A stretch of 64,000 bases of DNA from Megachile rotundata. Lineage: Eukaryota > Arthropoda > Insecta > Hymenoptera > Megachilidae. The notes under the pieces were generated by a model. That model was not told the DNA's origin and did not search any database. It saw nothing but the letters and a program-made list of their open reading frames with translations. The position numbers and the translations under genes are program-made. Numbering within the stretch: position 1 is the first letter of the stretch; each line of letters starts with the position of its first letter. Shown here in pieces: positions 30,410-45,215 of the stretch. The stretch is from the NCBI RefSeq assembly GCF_050947335.1, contig NW_027473620.1, forward strand, positions 1 to 64,000, in the 5' to 3' direction.

Positions 30410-32932
30410 ATGAGTTAGATTGATAATAATAAGAGTAATAAGTATAGTAATTGTCGTCCTATCGATCATATAAGCATAATATGGCTAATAATATGAGTTA
30501 GATTGATAATAATAAGAGTAATATGTAGAGTAATGTTCGTTCTATCGATCATATAAGCATAATATGGCTAATAATATGAGTTAGATTGAAAATAATATGA
30601 GTAATGAGTATAGTAATTGTCGTTCTATCGATCATATAAGCATAATATGGCTAATAATATGAGTTAGGTTGATAATAATAAGAGTAATAAGTATAGTAAT
30701 TGTCGTTCTATCCATCATATAAGCATAATATGGCTAATAATATGAGTTAGTTTGATAATAATAAGAGTAATAAGTATAGTAATTGTCGTTCTATCGATCA
30801 TATAAGCATAATATGGCTAATAATATGAATTAGGTCGATAATAATAAGAGTAATAAGTATAGTAATTGTCGTTCTATCGATCATATTTGCATAATATAGT
30901 TAATAGTATGAGTTAGATTGATATCAGTGAGTGTAATAAGTATAGTAATTGTCGTTCTATCGATCATATAAGCATAATATGGCTAATAATATGAGTTAGA
31001 TTAATAATAATAAGAGTAAAAAGTATAGTAATTGTCGTTCTATCGATCATATAAGCATAATATGGTTATTAATATGAGTTAGATTGATAATAATAAGAGT
31101 AATAAGTATAGTAATTGTCGTTCTACAGATCACATAAGCATAATATAGCTAATAATATGAGTTAGATTGATAATAATAAGAGTAGTGGGCATAGTAATTG
31201 TCGTTTTATCGATCATATCTGAATAATATGGTTAATAATATGAGTTAGATTGATAATAATAAGAGTAATGAGTATAGTAGTTGTTGTTCTATCGATCATA
31301 TCTGCATAATATGGTTAATAATATGAGTTAGATTAATAATAACAAGAGTAAAGAGTATAGTAATTATCGTTCTACCGATCATATAAGCATAATATGGCTA
31401 ATAATATGAGTTAGGTTGATAATAATAAGAGTAATAAGTATAGTAATTGTCGTTCTATCGATCATATTTGCATAATATCGTTAATAATATGAGTTAGATT
31501 GATAACAGTGAGTGTAAGAAGTATAGTGATTGTCGTTCTGTCGATCACATAAGCACAATATGGCTAATAATATGAGTTAGATTGATAATAATAAGAGTAA
31601 TAAGTATAGAAATTGTCGGTCTATCGATCATATAAGCATAATATGGCTAATAATATGAGTTAGATTGATAATGATAAGAGTAATAAGTACAGTAATTGTC
31701 GTTCTACCGATCATATAAGCATAATATGGCTAATAATATGAGTTAGATTGATAATAATAAGAGTAGTGGGCATAGTAATTGTCGTTCTATCGATCATATC
31801 TGAATAATATGGTTAATAATATGAGATAGATTGATAATAATAAGAGTAAAAAGTATATTAATTGTCGTTCTATTGATCATATAAGCATAATATGGCTAAT
31901 AATATGGGTTGGATTGATAATAATAAGACTAATAAGTATAGTAATGGTCGTTCTATCGATCATAAAAGCATAATATGGCTAATAAAATGAGTTAGATTGA
32001 TAATAGTCAGTGTAATAAGTATAGTAATTGTCGTTCTATCGATCATATAAGCATAATATGGCTAATGATATGAGTTAGATTGATAATAATAAGAGTAATG
32101 AGTATAGTAGTTGTTGTTCTATCGATCATATCTGTATAATATGGTTAATAATATGATTTAGATTGATAATAATAAGAGTAAAAAGTATAGTAATTGTCGT
32201 TCTATCGATCATATAAGCATAATATGGCTAATAATATGATTTAGGTTGATAATAATAAGAGTAATAAGTATAGTAATTGTCGTTCTATCGATCGTATAAG
32301 CGTAATATGGCTAATAATATGAGTTAGATTGATAATAATAAGAGTAATAGGTATAGTAATTATCGTTCTACCGATCATATAAGCATAATATGGCTAAGAA
32401 TATGAGTTAGATTGATAATAATCAGAGTAATAAGTATAGTAATTATCGTTCCACCGATCATACGAGCATAATGTGGCTAATAATATCAGTTAAATTGATA
32501 ATAATAAGAGTAATAAGTATAGTAATTATCGTTGTACCGATCATATAAGCATAATATGGCTAATAATATGAGTTAGATTGATAGTAATAAGAGTAAAAAG
32601 TATAGTAATTGTCGTTCTATCGATCATATTTGCGTAATATGGTTAATAATATGAGTTAGATTGATAACAGTGAGTGTAATAAGTATAGTGATTGTCGTTC
32701 TGTCGATCACATAAGCACAATATGGCTAATAATATGAGTTAGATTGATAATAATAGGAGTAATAGGTATAGTAATTGTCATTCTATCGGTCATATTTGCA
32801 TAACATGGTTAATAATATGAGTTAGGTTGATAAAAATAAGAATAACAAGTATAGTAATTGTCGTCCTATCGATCATATAAGCATAATATGGCTAATAATA
32901 TGAGTTAGATTGATAATAATAAGAGTAATAAG

Positions 32933-33015
32933 TATAGTAATTGTCGTTCTATCGATCATATAAGCATAATATGGCTAATAATATGAGTTAGATTGATAAT
33001 AATAAGAGTAATAAG
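32933..33015 (+). repeat. Reference consensus monomer of the satellite
   Basis: This single 83-bp copy matches the majority base at every site as I read the array, so it can serve as the type monomer. Composition is A34 T29 G14 C6. It contains one ATCGAT (ClaI) site and two CpG dinucleotides, TCGTT and TCGAT. The plus strand carries more than twice as many G as C. Neighbouring monomers at 33016 onward are also close to consensus. Confidence 0.9.
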
Positions 33016-36000
33016 TATAGTAATTGTCGTTCTATCGATCATATAAGCATAATATGGCTAATAATATGAGTTAGATTGATAATAATAAGAGTAATAGGTA
33101 TAGTAATTGTCGTCCTATCGATCATATAATCATAATATGGCTAATAATATGAGTTAGATTGATAATAATAAGAGTAATAAGTATAGTAATTGTCGTTCTA
33201 TCGATCATATAAGCATAATATGGCTAATAATATGAGTTAGATTGATAGTAATAAGAGCAATAAGTATAGTAATTGTCGTTCTATCGATCATATTTGCATA
33301 ATATGGTTAATAATATGAGTTAGATTGATAACAGTGAGTGTAATAAGTATAGTCATTGTCGTTCTGTCGATCATATAAGCATAATATGGCTAATAATGTG
33401 AGTTAGATTGATAATAATAAGAGTAATAAGTATAGTAATTGTCGTCCTATCGATCATATAAGCATAATATGGCTAATAATATGAGTTAGATTGATAATAA
33501 TAAGAGTAATAAGTAGAGTAATTTTCGTTCTACCGTTCATATAAGCATAATATGGCTAATAATGTGAGTTAGATTCATAATAATAAGAGTAATAAGTATA
33601 GTAATTGTCGTTCTATCGATCATATAAATATAATATGGCTAATAATATGAGTTAGGTTGATAATAATAAGAGTAATAAGTATAGTAATTGTCGTCCTATC
33701 GATCATATAAGCATAATATGGCTCATAATATGAGTTAGATTGAAAATGATAAGAGTAATAAGTACAGTAATTGTCGTTCTATCCATCATATAAGCATAAT
33801 ATGGCTAATAATATGAGTTAGAGTGATAATAATAAGAGTAAAAAGTATATTTATTGTCGTTCTATTGATCATATAAGCATAATATGGCTAATAATATGGG
33901 TTGGATTGATAATAATAAGACTAATAAGTATAGTAATGGTCGTTCTATCGATCATAAAAGCATAATATGGCTAATAAAATGAGTTAGATTGATAATATTG
34001 AGTGTAATAAGTATAGTAATTGTCGTTCTATCGATCATATAAGCATAATATGGCTAATGATAAGAGTCAGATTGATAATAATAAGAGTACTGAGTATAGT
34101 AATTGTCGTTCTATCGATCATATAAGCATAATATGGCTAATAATATGAGTTAGATTGATAATGATAAGAGTAATAAGTACAGTAATTGTCGTTCTATCGA
34201 TCATATAAGCATAATATGGCTAATAATATGAGTTAGAGTGATAATAATAAAAGTAGTGAGTATATTAATTGTCGTTCTATCGATCATTTAAGCATAATAT
34301 AGCTAATAATATAAGTTAGGTTGATAAAAGTAAGAATAATAAGTATAGTAATTGTCGTTCTATCGATCATATAAGCATAATGTGGCTAATAATATGAGTT
34401 AGATTGATAATAATAAGAGTAATAGGTATAGTAATTATCGTTCTACCGATCATATAAGCATAATATGGCTAATAATATGAGTTAGATTGATAATAATAAG
34501 AGTAATAAGTATAGTAATTGTCGTCCTATCGATCACATCTGCATAATATGGTTAATAATATGAGTTGGATTGATAATAGTGAGTGTAATAAGCATAGTAA
34601 TTGTGGTTCTATCGATCATATAAGCATAATATGGCTAATAATAAGAGTTAGATTGATAATAATAAGAGTAATAAGTATAGTAATTGTCGTTCTATCGATC
34701 ATATTTGCATAATATGGTTAATAATATGAGTTAGATTGATAACAGTGAGTGTAATAAGTATAGTGATTGTCGTTCTATCGATCATGTAAGCATAATGTGG
34801 CTAATAATATGAGTTAGATTGATAATAATAAGAGTACTGAGTATAGTAATTTTGGTTCTATCGATCATATAAGCATAATATGGCTAATAATATGAGTTAG
34901 ATTGATAATAATAGGAGTAATATGTATAGTAATTGTCGTTCTATCGATGATATCTGCATGATGTGGTAAATAATATGAGTTAGATTGATAATAGTGAGTG
35001 TAATAAGTATAGTCATTGTCGTTCTGTCGATCATATAAGCATAATATGGCTAATAATGTGAGTTAGATTGATAATAATAAGAGTAATAAGTATAGTAATT
35101 GTCGTCCTATCGATCATATAAGCATAATATGGCTAATAATATGAGTTAGAGTGATAATAATAAGAGTAAAAAGTATATTTATTGTCGTTCTATTGATCAT
35201 ATAAGCATAATATGGCTAATAATATGGGTTGGATTGATAATAATAAGACTAATAAGTATAGTAATGGTCGTTCTATCGATCATAAAAGCATAATATGGCT
35301 AATAAAATGAGTTAGATTGATAATATTGAGTGTAATAAGTATAGTAATTGTCGTTCTATCGATCATATAAGCATAATATGGCTAATGATAAGAGTTAGAT
35401 TGATAATAATAAGAGTAATGAGTATAGTAGTTGTTGTTCTATCGATCATATCTGCATAATATGGTTAATAATATGAGTTAGATTAATAATAACAAGAGTA
35501 AAGAGTATAGTAATTATCGTTCTACCGATCATATAAGCATAATATGGCTAATAATATGAGTAAGATTGATAATAATAAGAGTAATAAGTATAGTAATTGT
35601 CGTTCTATCGATCATATTTGCATAATATCGTTAATAATATGAGTTAGATTGATAACAGTGAGTGTAAGAAGTATAGTGATTGTCGTTCTGTCGATCACAT
35701 AAGCACAATATGGCTAATAATATGAGTTAGATTGATAATAATAAGAGTAATAAGTATAGTAATTGTCGGTCTATCGATCATATAAGCATAATATGGCTAA
35801 TAATATGAGTTAGGTTGATAATAATAAGAGTAATAAGTATAGTAATTGTCGTCCTATCGATCATATAAGCATAATATGGCTAATAATATGAGTTAGATTG
35901 ATAATGATAAGAGTAATAAGTACAGTAATTGTCGTTCTACCGATCATATAAGCATAATATGGCTAATAATATGAGTTAGGTTGATAATAATAAATGTAGT

Positions 36001-36549
36001 GAGTATAGTAATTGTCGTTCTATCGATCATATAAGCATAAAATGGCTAATAATATGAGTTAGTTTGATAATAATAAGAGTAATAAGTATAGTAATTGTCG
36101 TACTATCGATCATATAAGCATAATGTGGCTAATAATATGAGTTAGATTGATAATAATAAGAGTAATAGGTATAGTAATTATCGTTCTACCGATCATATAA
36201 GCATAATATGGCTAATAATATGAGTTAGATTGATAATAATAAGAGTAATAAGTATAGTAATTGTCGTCCTATCGATCACATCTGCATAATATGGTTAATA
36301 ATATGAGTTGGATTGATAATAGTGAGTGTAATAAGCATTGTAATTGTGGTTCTATCGATCATATAAGCATAATATGGCTAATAATATGAGTTACATTGAT
36401 AATAATAAGAGTAATAAGTATAGTAATTGTCGTTCTATCGATCATATTTGCATAATATGGTTAATAATATGAGTTAGATTGATAACAGTGAGTGTAATAA
36501 GTATAGTGATTGTCGTTCTATCGATCATGTAAGCATAATGTGGCTAATA

Positions 36550-37800
36550 ATATGAGTTAGATTGATAATAATAAGAGTACTGAGTATAGTAATTGTCGTT
36601 CTATCGATCATATAAGCATAATATGGCTAATAATATTATTTAGATTGATAATAGTGAGTGTAATAAGTATAGTAATTGTCGTTCTATCGATCATACAAGC
36701 ATAGTATGGCTCATAATATGTGTTAGATTGATAATAATAAGAGTAATAAGTATAGTAATTGTCGTTCTACAGATCACATAAGCATAATATGGCTAATAAT
36801 ATGAGTTAGATTGATAATAATAAGAGTAATGAGTATAGTAATTGTCGTTCTATCGATCATATAAGCATAATATGGCTAATAATATGAGTTAGATTAATAA
36901 TAGTAAGAGTAATATGTATGGTAATTATCGTTCTACCGATCATATAAGCATAATATGGTTAATAATATGAGTTAGATTAATAATAATAAGAGTAAAGAGT
37001 ATAGTAGTTATCGTTCTACCGATCATATAAGCATAATATGGCTAATAATATGAGTTAGGTTGATAATAATAAGAGTAATAAGTATAGTAATTGTCGTTCT
37101 ATCGATCGTATAAGCGTAATATGGCTAATAATATGAGTTAGATTGATAATAATAAGAGTAATAGGTATAGTAATTATCGTTCTACCGATCATATAAGCAT
37201 AATATGGCTAAGAATATGAGTTAGATTGAAAATGATAAGAGTAATAAGTACAGTAATTGTCGTTCTATCCATCATATAAGCATAATATGGCTAATAATAT
37301 GAGTTAGAGTGATAATAATAAGAGTAAAAAGTATATTTATTGTCGTTCTATTGATCATATAAGCATAATATGGCTAATAATATGGGTTGGATTGATAATA
37401 ATAAGACTAATAAGTATAGTAATGGTCGTTCTATCGATCATAAAAGCATAATATGGCTAATAAAATGAGTTAGATTGATAATATTGAGTGTAATAAGTAT
37501 AGTAATTGTCGTTCTATCGATCATATAAGCATAATATGGCTAATGATAAGAGTTAGATTGATAATAATAAGAGTAATGAGTATAGTAGTTGTTGTTCTAT
37601 CGATCATATCTGCATAATATGGTTAATAATATGAGTTAGATTAATAATAACAAGAGTAAAGAGTATAGTAATTATCGTTCTACCGATCATATAAGCATAA
37701 TATGGCTAATAATATGAGTTAGGTTGATAATAATAAGAGTAATAAGTATAGTAATTGTCGTTCTATCGATCATATAAGCATAATATGGCTAATAATATGA
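36550..37800 (+). repeat. 15-monomer block repeated 32 monomers downstream, copy 1
   Basis: This block recurs at 39206-40456. TTATTTAG sites at 36636 and 39292 and the rare GATCGTATAAGCGTAAT variants at 37104 and 39760 are both 2,656 bp (32 x 83) apart. Part of the block, including GATCGTATAAGCG and the ATGGGTTGG monomers that follow, is present again around 49.25-50.0 kb and 55.3-56.05 kb. Confidence 0.8.
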
Positions 37801-39205
37801 GTTAGGTTGATAATAATAAGAGTAATAAGTATAGTAATTGTCGTTCTATCGATCATATAAGCATAATGTGGCTAATAATATGAGTAAGATTGATAATAAT
37901 AAGAGTAATAAGTATAGTAATTGTCGTTCTATCGATCGTATAAGCGTAATATGGCTAATAATATGAGTTAGATTGATAATAATAAGAGTAATAGGTATAG
38001 TAATTGTCGTTCTATCGATCATATGAGCATAATATGGCTAATAATATGAGTTAGATTGATAACTGTGAGTGTAATAAGTATAGCAATTGTCGTTCTATTG
38101 ATCATGTAAGCATAATGTGGCTAATAATATGAGTTAGATTGATAATAATAAGAGTACTGAGTATAGTAATTGTCGTTCTATCGATCATATAAGCATAATA
38201 TGGCTTATAATATGAGTTAGATTGATAATGATAAGAGTAATAAGTACAGTAATTGTCGTTCTATCGATCATATAAGCATAATATGGCTAATAATATGAGT
38301 TAGAGTGATAATAATGAAAGTAGTGAGTATAGTAATTGTCGTTCTATCGATCATTTAAGCATAATATAGCTAATAATATAAGTTAGGTTGATAAAAGTAA
38401 GAATAATAAGTAGAGTAATTGTCGTTCTATCGATCATATAAGCATAATATGGCTAATAATATGGGTTGGATTGATAATAATAAGACTAATAAGTATAGTA
38501 ATGGTCGTTCTATCGATCATAAAAGCATAATATGCCTAATAAAATGAGTTAGTTTGATAATAGTCAGTGTAATAAGTATAGTAATTGTCGTTCTATCGAT
38601 CATATAAGCATAATATGGCTAATGATATGAGTTAGATTGATAATAATAAGAGTAATGAGTATAGTAGTTGTTGTTCTATGGATCATATCTGCATAATATG
38701 GTTAATAATATGATTTAGATTGATAATAATAAGAGTAAAAAGTATAGTAATTGTCGTTCTATCGATCATATAAGCATAATATGGCTAATAATATGAGTTA
38801 GATTAATAATAGTAAGAGTAATATGTATGGTAATTATCGTTCTACCGATCATATAAGCATAATATGGTTAATAATATGAGTTAGATTAATAATAATAAGA
38901 ATAAAGAGTATAGTAGTTATCGTTCTACCGATCATATTTGCGTAATATGGTTAATAATATGAGTTAGATTGATAACAGTGAGTGTAATAAGTATAGTGAT
39001 TGTCGTTCTGTCGATCACATAAGCACAATATGGCTAATAATATGAGTTAGATTGATAATAATAGGAGTAATAGGTATAGTAATTGTCATTCTATCGGTCA
39101 TATTTGCATAACATGGTTAATAATATGAGTTAGGTTGATAAAAATAAGAATAACAAGTATAGTAATTGTCGTCCTATCGATCATATAAGCATAATATGGC
39201 TAATA

Positions 39206-40456
39206 ATATGAGTTAGATTGATAATAATAAGAGTACTGAGTATAGTAATTGTCGTTCTATCGATCATATAAGCATAATATGGCTAATAATATTATTTAGA
39301 TTGATAATAGTGAGTGTAATAAGTATAGTAATTGTCGTTCTATCGATCATACAAGCATAGTATGGCTCATAATATGTGTTAGATTGATAATAATAAGAGT
39401 AATAAGTATAGTAATTGTCGTTCTACAGATCACATAAGCATAATATGGCTAATAATATGAGTTAGATTGATAATAATAAGAGTAATGAGTATAGTAATTG
39501 TCGTTCTATCGATCATATAAGCATAATATGGCTAATAATATGAGTTAGATTAATAATAGTAAGAGTAATATGTATGGTAATTATCGTTCTACCGATCATA
39601 TAAGCATAATATGGTTAATAATATGAGTTAGATTAATAATAATAAGAGTAAAGAGTATAGTAGTTATCGTTCTACCGATCATATAAGCATAATATGGCTA
39701 ATAATATGAGTTAGGTTGATAATAATAAGAGTAATAAGTATAGTAATTGTCGTTCTATCGATCGTATAAGCGTAATATGGCTAATAATATGAGTTAGATT
39801 GATAATAATAAGAGTAATAGGTATAGTAATTATCGTTCTACCGATCATATAAGCATAATATGGCTAAGAATATGAGTTAGATTGAAAATGATAAGAGTAA
39901 TAAGTACAGTAATTGTCGTTCTATCCATCATATAAGCATAATATGGCTAATAATATGAGTTAGAGTGATAATAATAAGAGTAAAAAGTATATTTATTGTC
40001 GTTCTATTGATCATATAAGCATAATATGGCTAATAATATGGGTTGGATTGATAATAATAAGACTAATAAGTATAGTAATGGTCGTTCTATCGATCATAAA
40101 AGCATAATATGGCTAATAAAATGAGTTAGATTGATAATATTGAGTGTAATAAGTATAGTAATTGTCGTTCTATCGATCATATAAGCATAATATGGCTAAT
40201 GATAAGAGTTAGATTGATAATAATAAGAGTAATGAGTATAGTAGTTGTTGTTCTATCGATCATATCTGCATAATATGGTTAATAATATGAGTTAGATTAA
40301 TAATAACAAGAGTAAAGAGTATAGTAATTATCGTTCTACCGATCATATAAGCATAATATGGCTAATAATATGAGTTAGGTTGATAATAATAAGAGTAATA
40401 AGTATAGTAATTGTCGTTCTATCGATCATATAAGCATAATATGGCTAATAATATGA
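39206..40456 (+). repeat. 15-monomer block repeated 32 monomers downstream, copy 2
   Basis: Partner of 36550-37800 with the same order of variants. The copies part company at the right edge, where an AGATTAATAATAG monomer follows here and an AGGTTGATAATAATAAG monomer follows in copy 1. Confidence 0.8.
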
Positions 40457-40559
40457 GTTAGATTAATAATAGTAAGAGTAATATGTATGGTAATTGTCGT
40501 TCTATCGATCATATAAGCATAATATGGCTAATAATATGAGTTAGATTGATAGTAATAAG

Positions 40560-43500
40560 AGTAAAAAGTATAGTAATTGTCGTTCTATCGATCATATCTG
40601 CTTAATATGGTTAATAATATGAGTTGGATTGATAACAGTGAGTGTAATAAGTATAGTAATTGTCGTTCTATCGATCATATGAGCATAATATGGCTAATAA
40701 TATGAGTTAGATTGATAACTGTGAGTGTAATAAGTATAGCAATTGTCGTTCTATTGATCATGTAAGCATAATGTGGCTAATAATATGAGTTAGATTGATA
40801 ATAATAAGAGTACTGAGTATAGTAATTGTCGTTCTATCGATCATATAAGCATAATATGGCTAATAATATTATTTAGATTGATAATAGTGAGTGTAATAAG
40901 TATAGTAATTGTCGTTCTATCGATCATATAAGTTCAATATGGCTAATAATATGAGTTAGATTGATAATAATAAGAGTAATAAGTATAGTAATTGTCGTCC
41001 TATCGATCATATAATCATAATATGGCTAATAATATGAGTTAGATTGATAATAATAAGAGTAATAAGTATAGTAATTGTCGTTCTATCGATCATATAAGCA
41101 TAATATGGCTAATAATATGAGTTAGATTGATAGTAATAAGAGTAAAAAGTATAGTAATTGTCGTTCTATCGATCATATCTGCTTAATATGGTTAATAATA
41201 TGAGTTGGATTGATAACAGTGAGTGTAATAAGTATAGTAATTGTCGTTCTATCGATCATATGAGCATAATATGGCTAATAATATGAGTTAGATTGATAAC
41301 TGTGAGTGTAATAAGTATAGCAATTGTCGTTCTATTGATCATGTAAGCATAATGTGGCTAATAATATGAGTTAGATTGATAATAATAAGAGTACTGAGTA
41401 TAGTAATTGTCGTTCTATCGATCATATAAGTTCAATATGGCTAATAATATGAGTTAGATTGATAATAATAAGAGTAAAAAGTATAGTAATTGTCGTCCTA
41501 TCGATCATATTAGCATAATATGGTTAATAATATGAGTTAGATTGATAACAGTGAGTGTAATAAGTATAGTGATTGTCGTTCCGTCGATCACATAAGCACA
41601 ATATGGCTAATAATATGAGTTAGATTGATAATAATAGGAGTAATAGGTATAGTAATTGTCATTCTATCGGTCATATTTGCATAACATGGTTAATAATATG
41701 AGTTAGGTTGATAAAAATAAGAATAACAAGTATAGTAATTGTCGTCCTATCGATCATATAAGCATAATATGGCTAATAGTATGAGTTAGATTGATAATAA
41801 TAAGAGTAATAAGTATAGTAATTGTCGTCCTATCGATCATATAATCATAATATGGCTAATAATATGAGTTAGATTGATAATAATAAGAGTAATAAGTATA
41901 GTAATTGTCGTTCTATCGATCATATAAGCATAATATGGCTAATAATATGAGTTAGATTGATAGTAATAAGAGTAAAAAGTATAGTAATTGTCGTTCTATC
42001 GATCATATCTGCTTAATATGGTTAATAATATGAGTTGGATTGATAACAGTGAGTGTAATAAGTATAGTAATTGTCGTTCTATCGATCATATGAGCATAAT
42101 ATGGCTAATAATATGAGTTAGATTGATAACTGTGAGTGTAATAAGTATAGCAATTGTCGTTCTATTGATCATGTAAGCATAATGTGGCTAATAATATGAG
42201 TTAGATTGATAATAATAAGAGTACTGAGTATAGTAATTGTCGTTCTATCGATCATATAAGCATAATATGGCTTATAATATGAGTTAGATTGATAATGATA
42301 AGAGTAATAAGTACAGTAATTGTCGTTCTATCGATCATATAAGCATAATATGGCTAATAATATGAGTTAGAGTGATAATAATGAAAGTAGTGAGTATAGT
42401 AATTGTCGTTCTATCGATCATTTAAGCATAATATAGCTAATAATATAAGTTAGGTTGATAAAAGTAAGAATAATAAGTAGAGTAATTGTCGTTCTATCGA
42501 TCATATAAGCATAATATGGCTAATAATATGAGTTATATTGATAATGATACGAGTAATGAGTATAGTAATTATCGTTCTACCGATCATATAAGCATAAAAT
42601 GGCTAATAATATGAGTTAGATTGATAATAATAAGAGTAAAAAGTATAGTAATTGACGTTCTATCGATCATATAAGCATAATATGGGTAATAATATGAGTT
42701 AGATTGATAATAATAAGAGTAATAAGTACAGTAATTGTCGTTCTGTCGATCATTTAAGCATAATATGGGTAATAATATGAGTTAGATTGATAATAATAAG
42801 ACCAATAAGTATAGTAATTGTCGTTCTATCGATCATATCTGCTTAATATGGTTAATAATATGAGTTGGATTGATAACAGTGAGTGTAATAAGTATAGTAA
42901 TTGTCGTTCTATCGATCATATGAGCATAATATGGCTAATAATATGAGTTAGATTGATAACTGTGAGTGTAATAAGTATAGCAATTGTCGTTCTATTGATC
43001 ATGCAAGCATAATGTGGCTAATAATATGAGTTAGATTGATAATAATAAGAGTACTGAGTATAGTAATTGTCGTTCTATCGATCATATAAGCATAATATGG
43101 CTAATAATATTATTTAGATTGATAATAGTGAGTGTAATAAGTATAGTAATTGTCGTTCTATCGATCATATAAGTTCAATATGGCTAATAATATGAGTTAG
43201 ATTGATAATAATAAGAGTAATAAGTATAGTAATTGTCGTCCTATCGATCATATTAGCATAATATGGTTAATAATATGAGTTAGATTGATAACAGTGAGTG
43301 TAATAAGTATAGTGATTGTCGTTCCGTCGATCACATAAGCACAATATGGCTAATAATATGAGTTAGATTGATAATAATAGGAGTAATAGGTATAGTAATT
43401 GTCATTCTATCGGTCATATTTGCATAACATGGTTAATAATATGAGTTAGGTTGATAAAAATAAGAATAACAAGTATAGTAATTGTCGTCCTATCGATCAT

Positions 43501-45215
43501 ATAAGCATAATATGGCTAATAATATGAGTTAGATTGATAATAATAAGAGTAATAAGTATAGTAATTGTCGTCCTATCGATCATATAATCATAATATGGCT
43601 AATAATATGAGTTAGATTGATAATAATAAGAGTAATAAGTATAGTAATTGTCGTTCTATCGATCATATAAGCATAATATGGCTAATAATATGAGTTAGAT
43701 TGATAGTAATAAGAGTAAAAAGTATAGTAATTGTCGTTCTATCGATCATATCTGCTTAATATGGTTAATAATATGAGTTGGATTGATAACAGTGAGTGTA
43801 ATAAGTATAGTAATTGTCGTTCTATCGATCATATGAGCATAATATGGCTAATAATATGAGTTAGATTGATAACTGTGAGTGTAATAAGTATAGCAATTGT
43901 CGTTCTATTGATCATGTAAGCATAATGTGGCTAATAATATGAGTTAGATTGATAATAATAAGAGTACTGAGTATAGTAATTGTCGTTCTATCGATCATAT
44001 AAGCATAATATGGCTAATAATATTATTTAGATTGATAATAGTGAGTGTAATAAGTATAGTAATTGTCGTTCTATCGATCATATAAGTTCAATATGGCTAA
44101 TAATATGAGTTAGATTGATAATAATAAGAGTAATAAGTATAGTAATTGTCGTCCTATCGATCATATTAGCATAATATGGTTAATAATATGAGTTAGATTG
44201 ATAACAGTGAGTGTAATAAGTATAGTGATTGTCGTTCCGTCGATCACATAAGCACAATATGGCTAATAATATGAGTTAGATTGATAATAATAGGAGTAAT
44301 AGGTATAGTAATTGTCATTCTATCGGTCATATTTGCATAACATGGTTAATAATATGAGTTAGGTTGATAAAAATAAGAATAACAAGTATAGTAATTGTCG
44401 TCCTATCGATCATATAAGCATAATATGGCTAATAATATGAGTTAGATTGATAATAATAAGAGTAATAAGTATAGTAATTGTCGTCCTATCGATCATATAA
44501 TCATAATATGGCTAATAATATGAGTTAGATTGATAATAATAAGAGTAATAAGTATAGTAATTGTCGTTCTATCGATCATATAAGCATAATATGGCTAATA
44601 ATATGAGTTAGATTGATAGTAATAAGAGTAAAAAGTATAGTAATTGTCGTTCTATCGATCATATCTGCTTAATATGGTTAATAATGTGAGTTGGATTGAT
44701 AACAGTGAGTGTAATAAGTATAGTAATTGTCGTTCTATCGATCATATGAGCATAATATGGCTAATAATATGAGTTAGATTGATAACTGTGAGTGTAATAA
44801 GTATAGCAATTGTCGTTCTATTGATCATGTAAGCATAATGTGGCTAATAATATGAGTTAGATTGATAATAATAAGAGTACTGAGTATAGTAATTGTCGTT
44901 CTATCGATCATATAAGCATAATATGGGTAATAATATGAGTTAGATTGATAATAATAAGAGCAATAAGTATAGTAATTGTCGTTCTATCGATCATATCTGC
45001 TTAATATGGTTAATAATATGAGTTGGATTGATAACAGTGAGTGTAATAAGTATAGTAATTGTCGTTCTATCGATCATATGAGCATAATATGGCTAATAAT
45101 ATGAGTTAGATTGATAACTGTGAGTGTAATAAGTATAGCAATTGTCGTTCTATTGATCATGTAAGCATAATGTGGCTAATAATATGAGTTAGATTGATAA
45201 TAATAAGAGTACTGA
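40560..45215 (+). repeat. Short higher-order repeats of 7, 10 and 11 monomers
   Basis: The CTGCTTAATATGG marker recurs with its G at 40600, 41181, 42011, 42841, 43754, 44667 and 44999. The spacings are 581, 830, 830, 913, 913 and 332 bp, or 7, 10, 10, 11, 11 and 4 monomers. In each unit the marker is followed by GATAACAGTGAG, then ATATGAGCAT, GATAACTGTGAG, ATCATGTAAGC and GAGTACTGAG monomers. The TTATTTAG (43110, 44023) and CATTCTATCGG (43403, 44316) markers confirm the 913-bp period. This is the most regular higher-order zone in the window, and the transposon lies at its right end. Confidence 0.88.
45213..45215 (+). other. Target-site duplication TGA, left copy
   Basis: TGA directly precedes the CAAGGG tip of the element and is repeated directly after its CCCTTG end (47294-47296). 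The uninterrupted paralogous site at 53353-53355 reads GAGTACTGAGTATAG with a single TGA. This supports a 3-bp staggered target cut. Confidence 0.9.

Larger units (their letters stand above)
1..45215 (+). repeat. 83-bp satellite array, left part
   Basis: Head-to-tail tandem repeat with an 83-bp period, about 545 monomers, cut by the left window edge. Reading from TATAGTAATTG, a monomer runs through a CTATCGATCATATAAGC block, a CATAATATGGCTAATAATATG block and an AT-rich GATAATAATAAGAGTAATAAG-type tail. A perfect consensus copy is at 32933-33015. All copies seen have the same orientation. Copies differ by a few substitutions each, and variants at several sites are linked, giving recognisable subfamilies. 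Because 83 is not a multiple of three, every reading frame changes phase at each monomer and soon meets a stop, so the array is non-coding. Its function is unknown; a structural heterochromatic role is inferred from array length and base composition. No CENP-B box is visible in the consensus. Confidence 0.98.
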
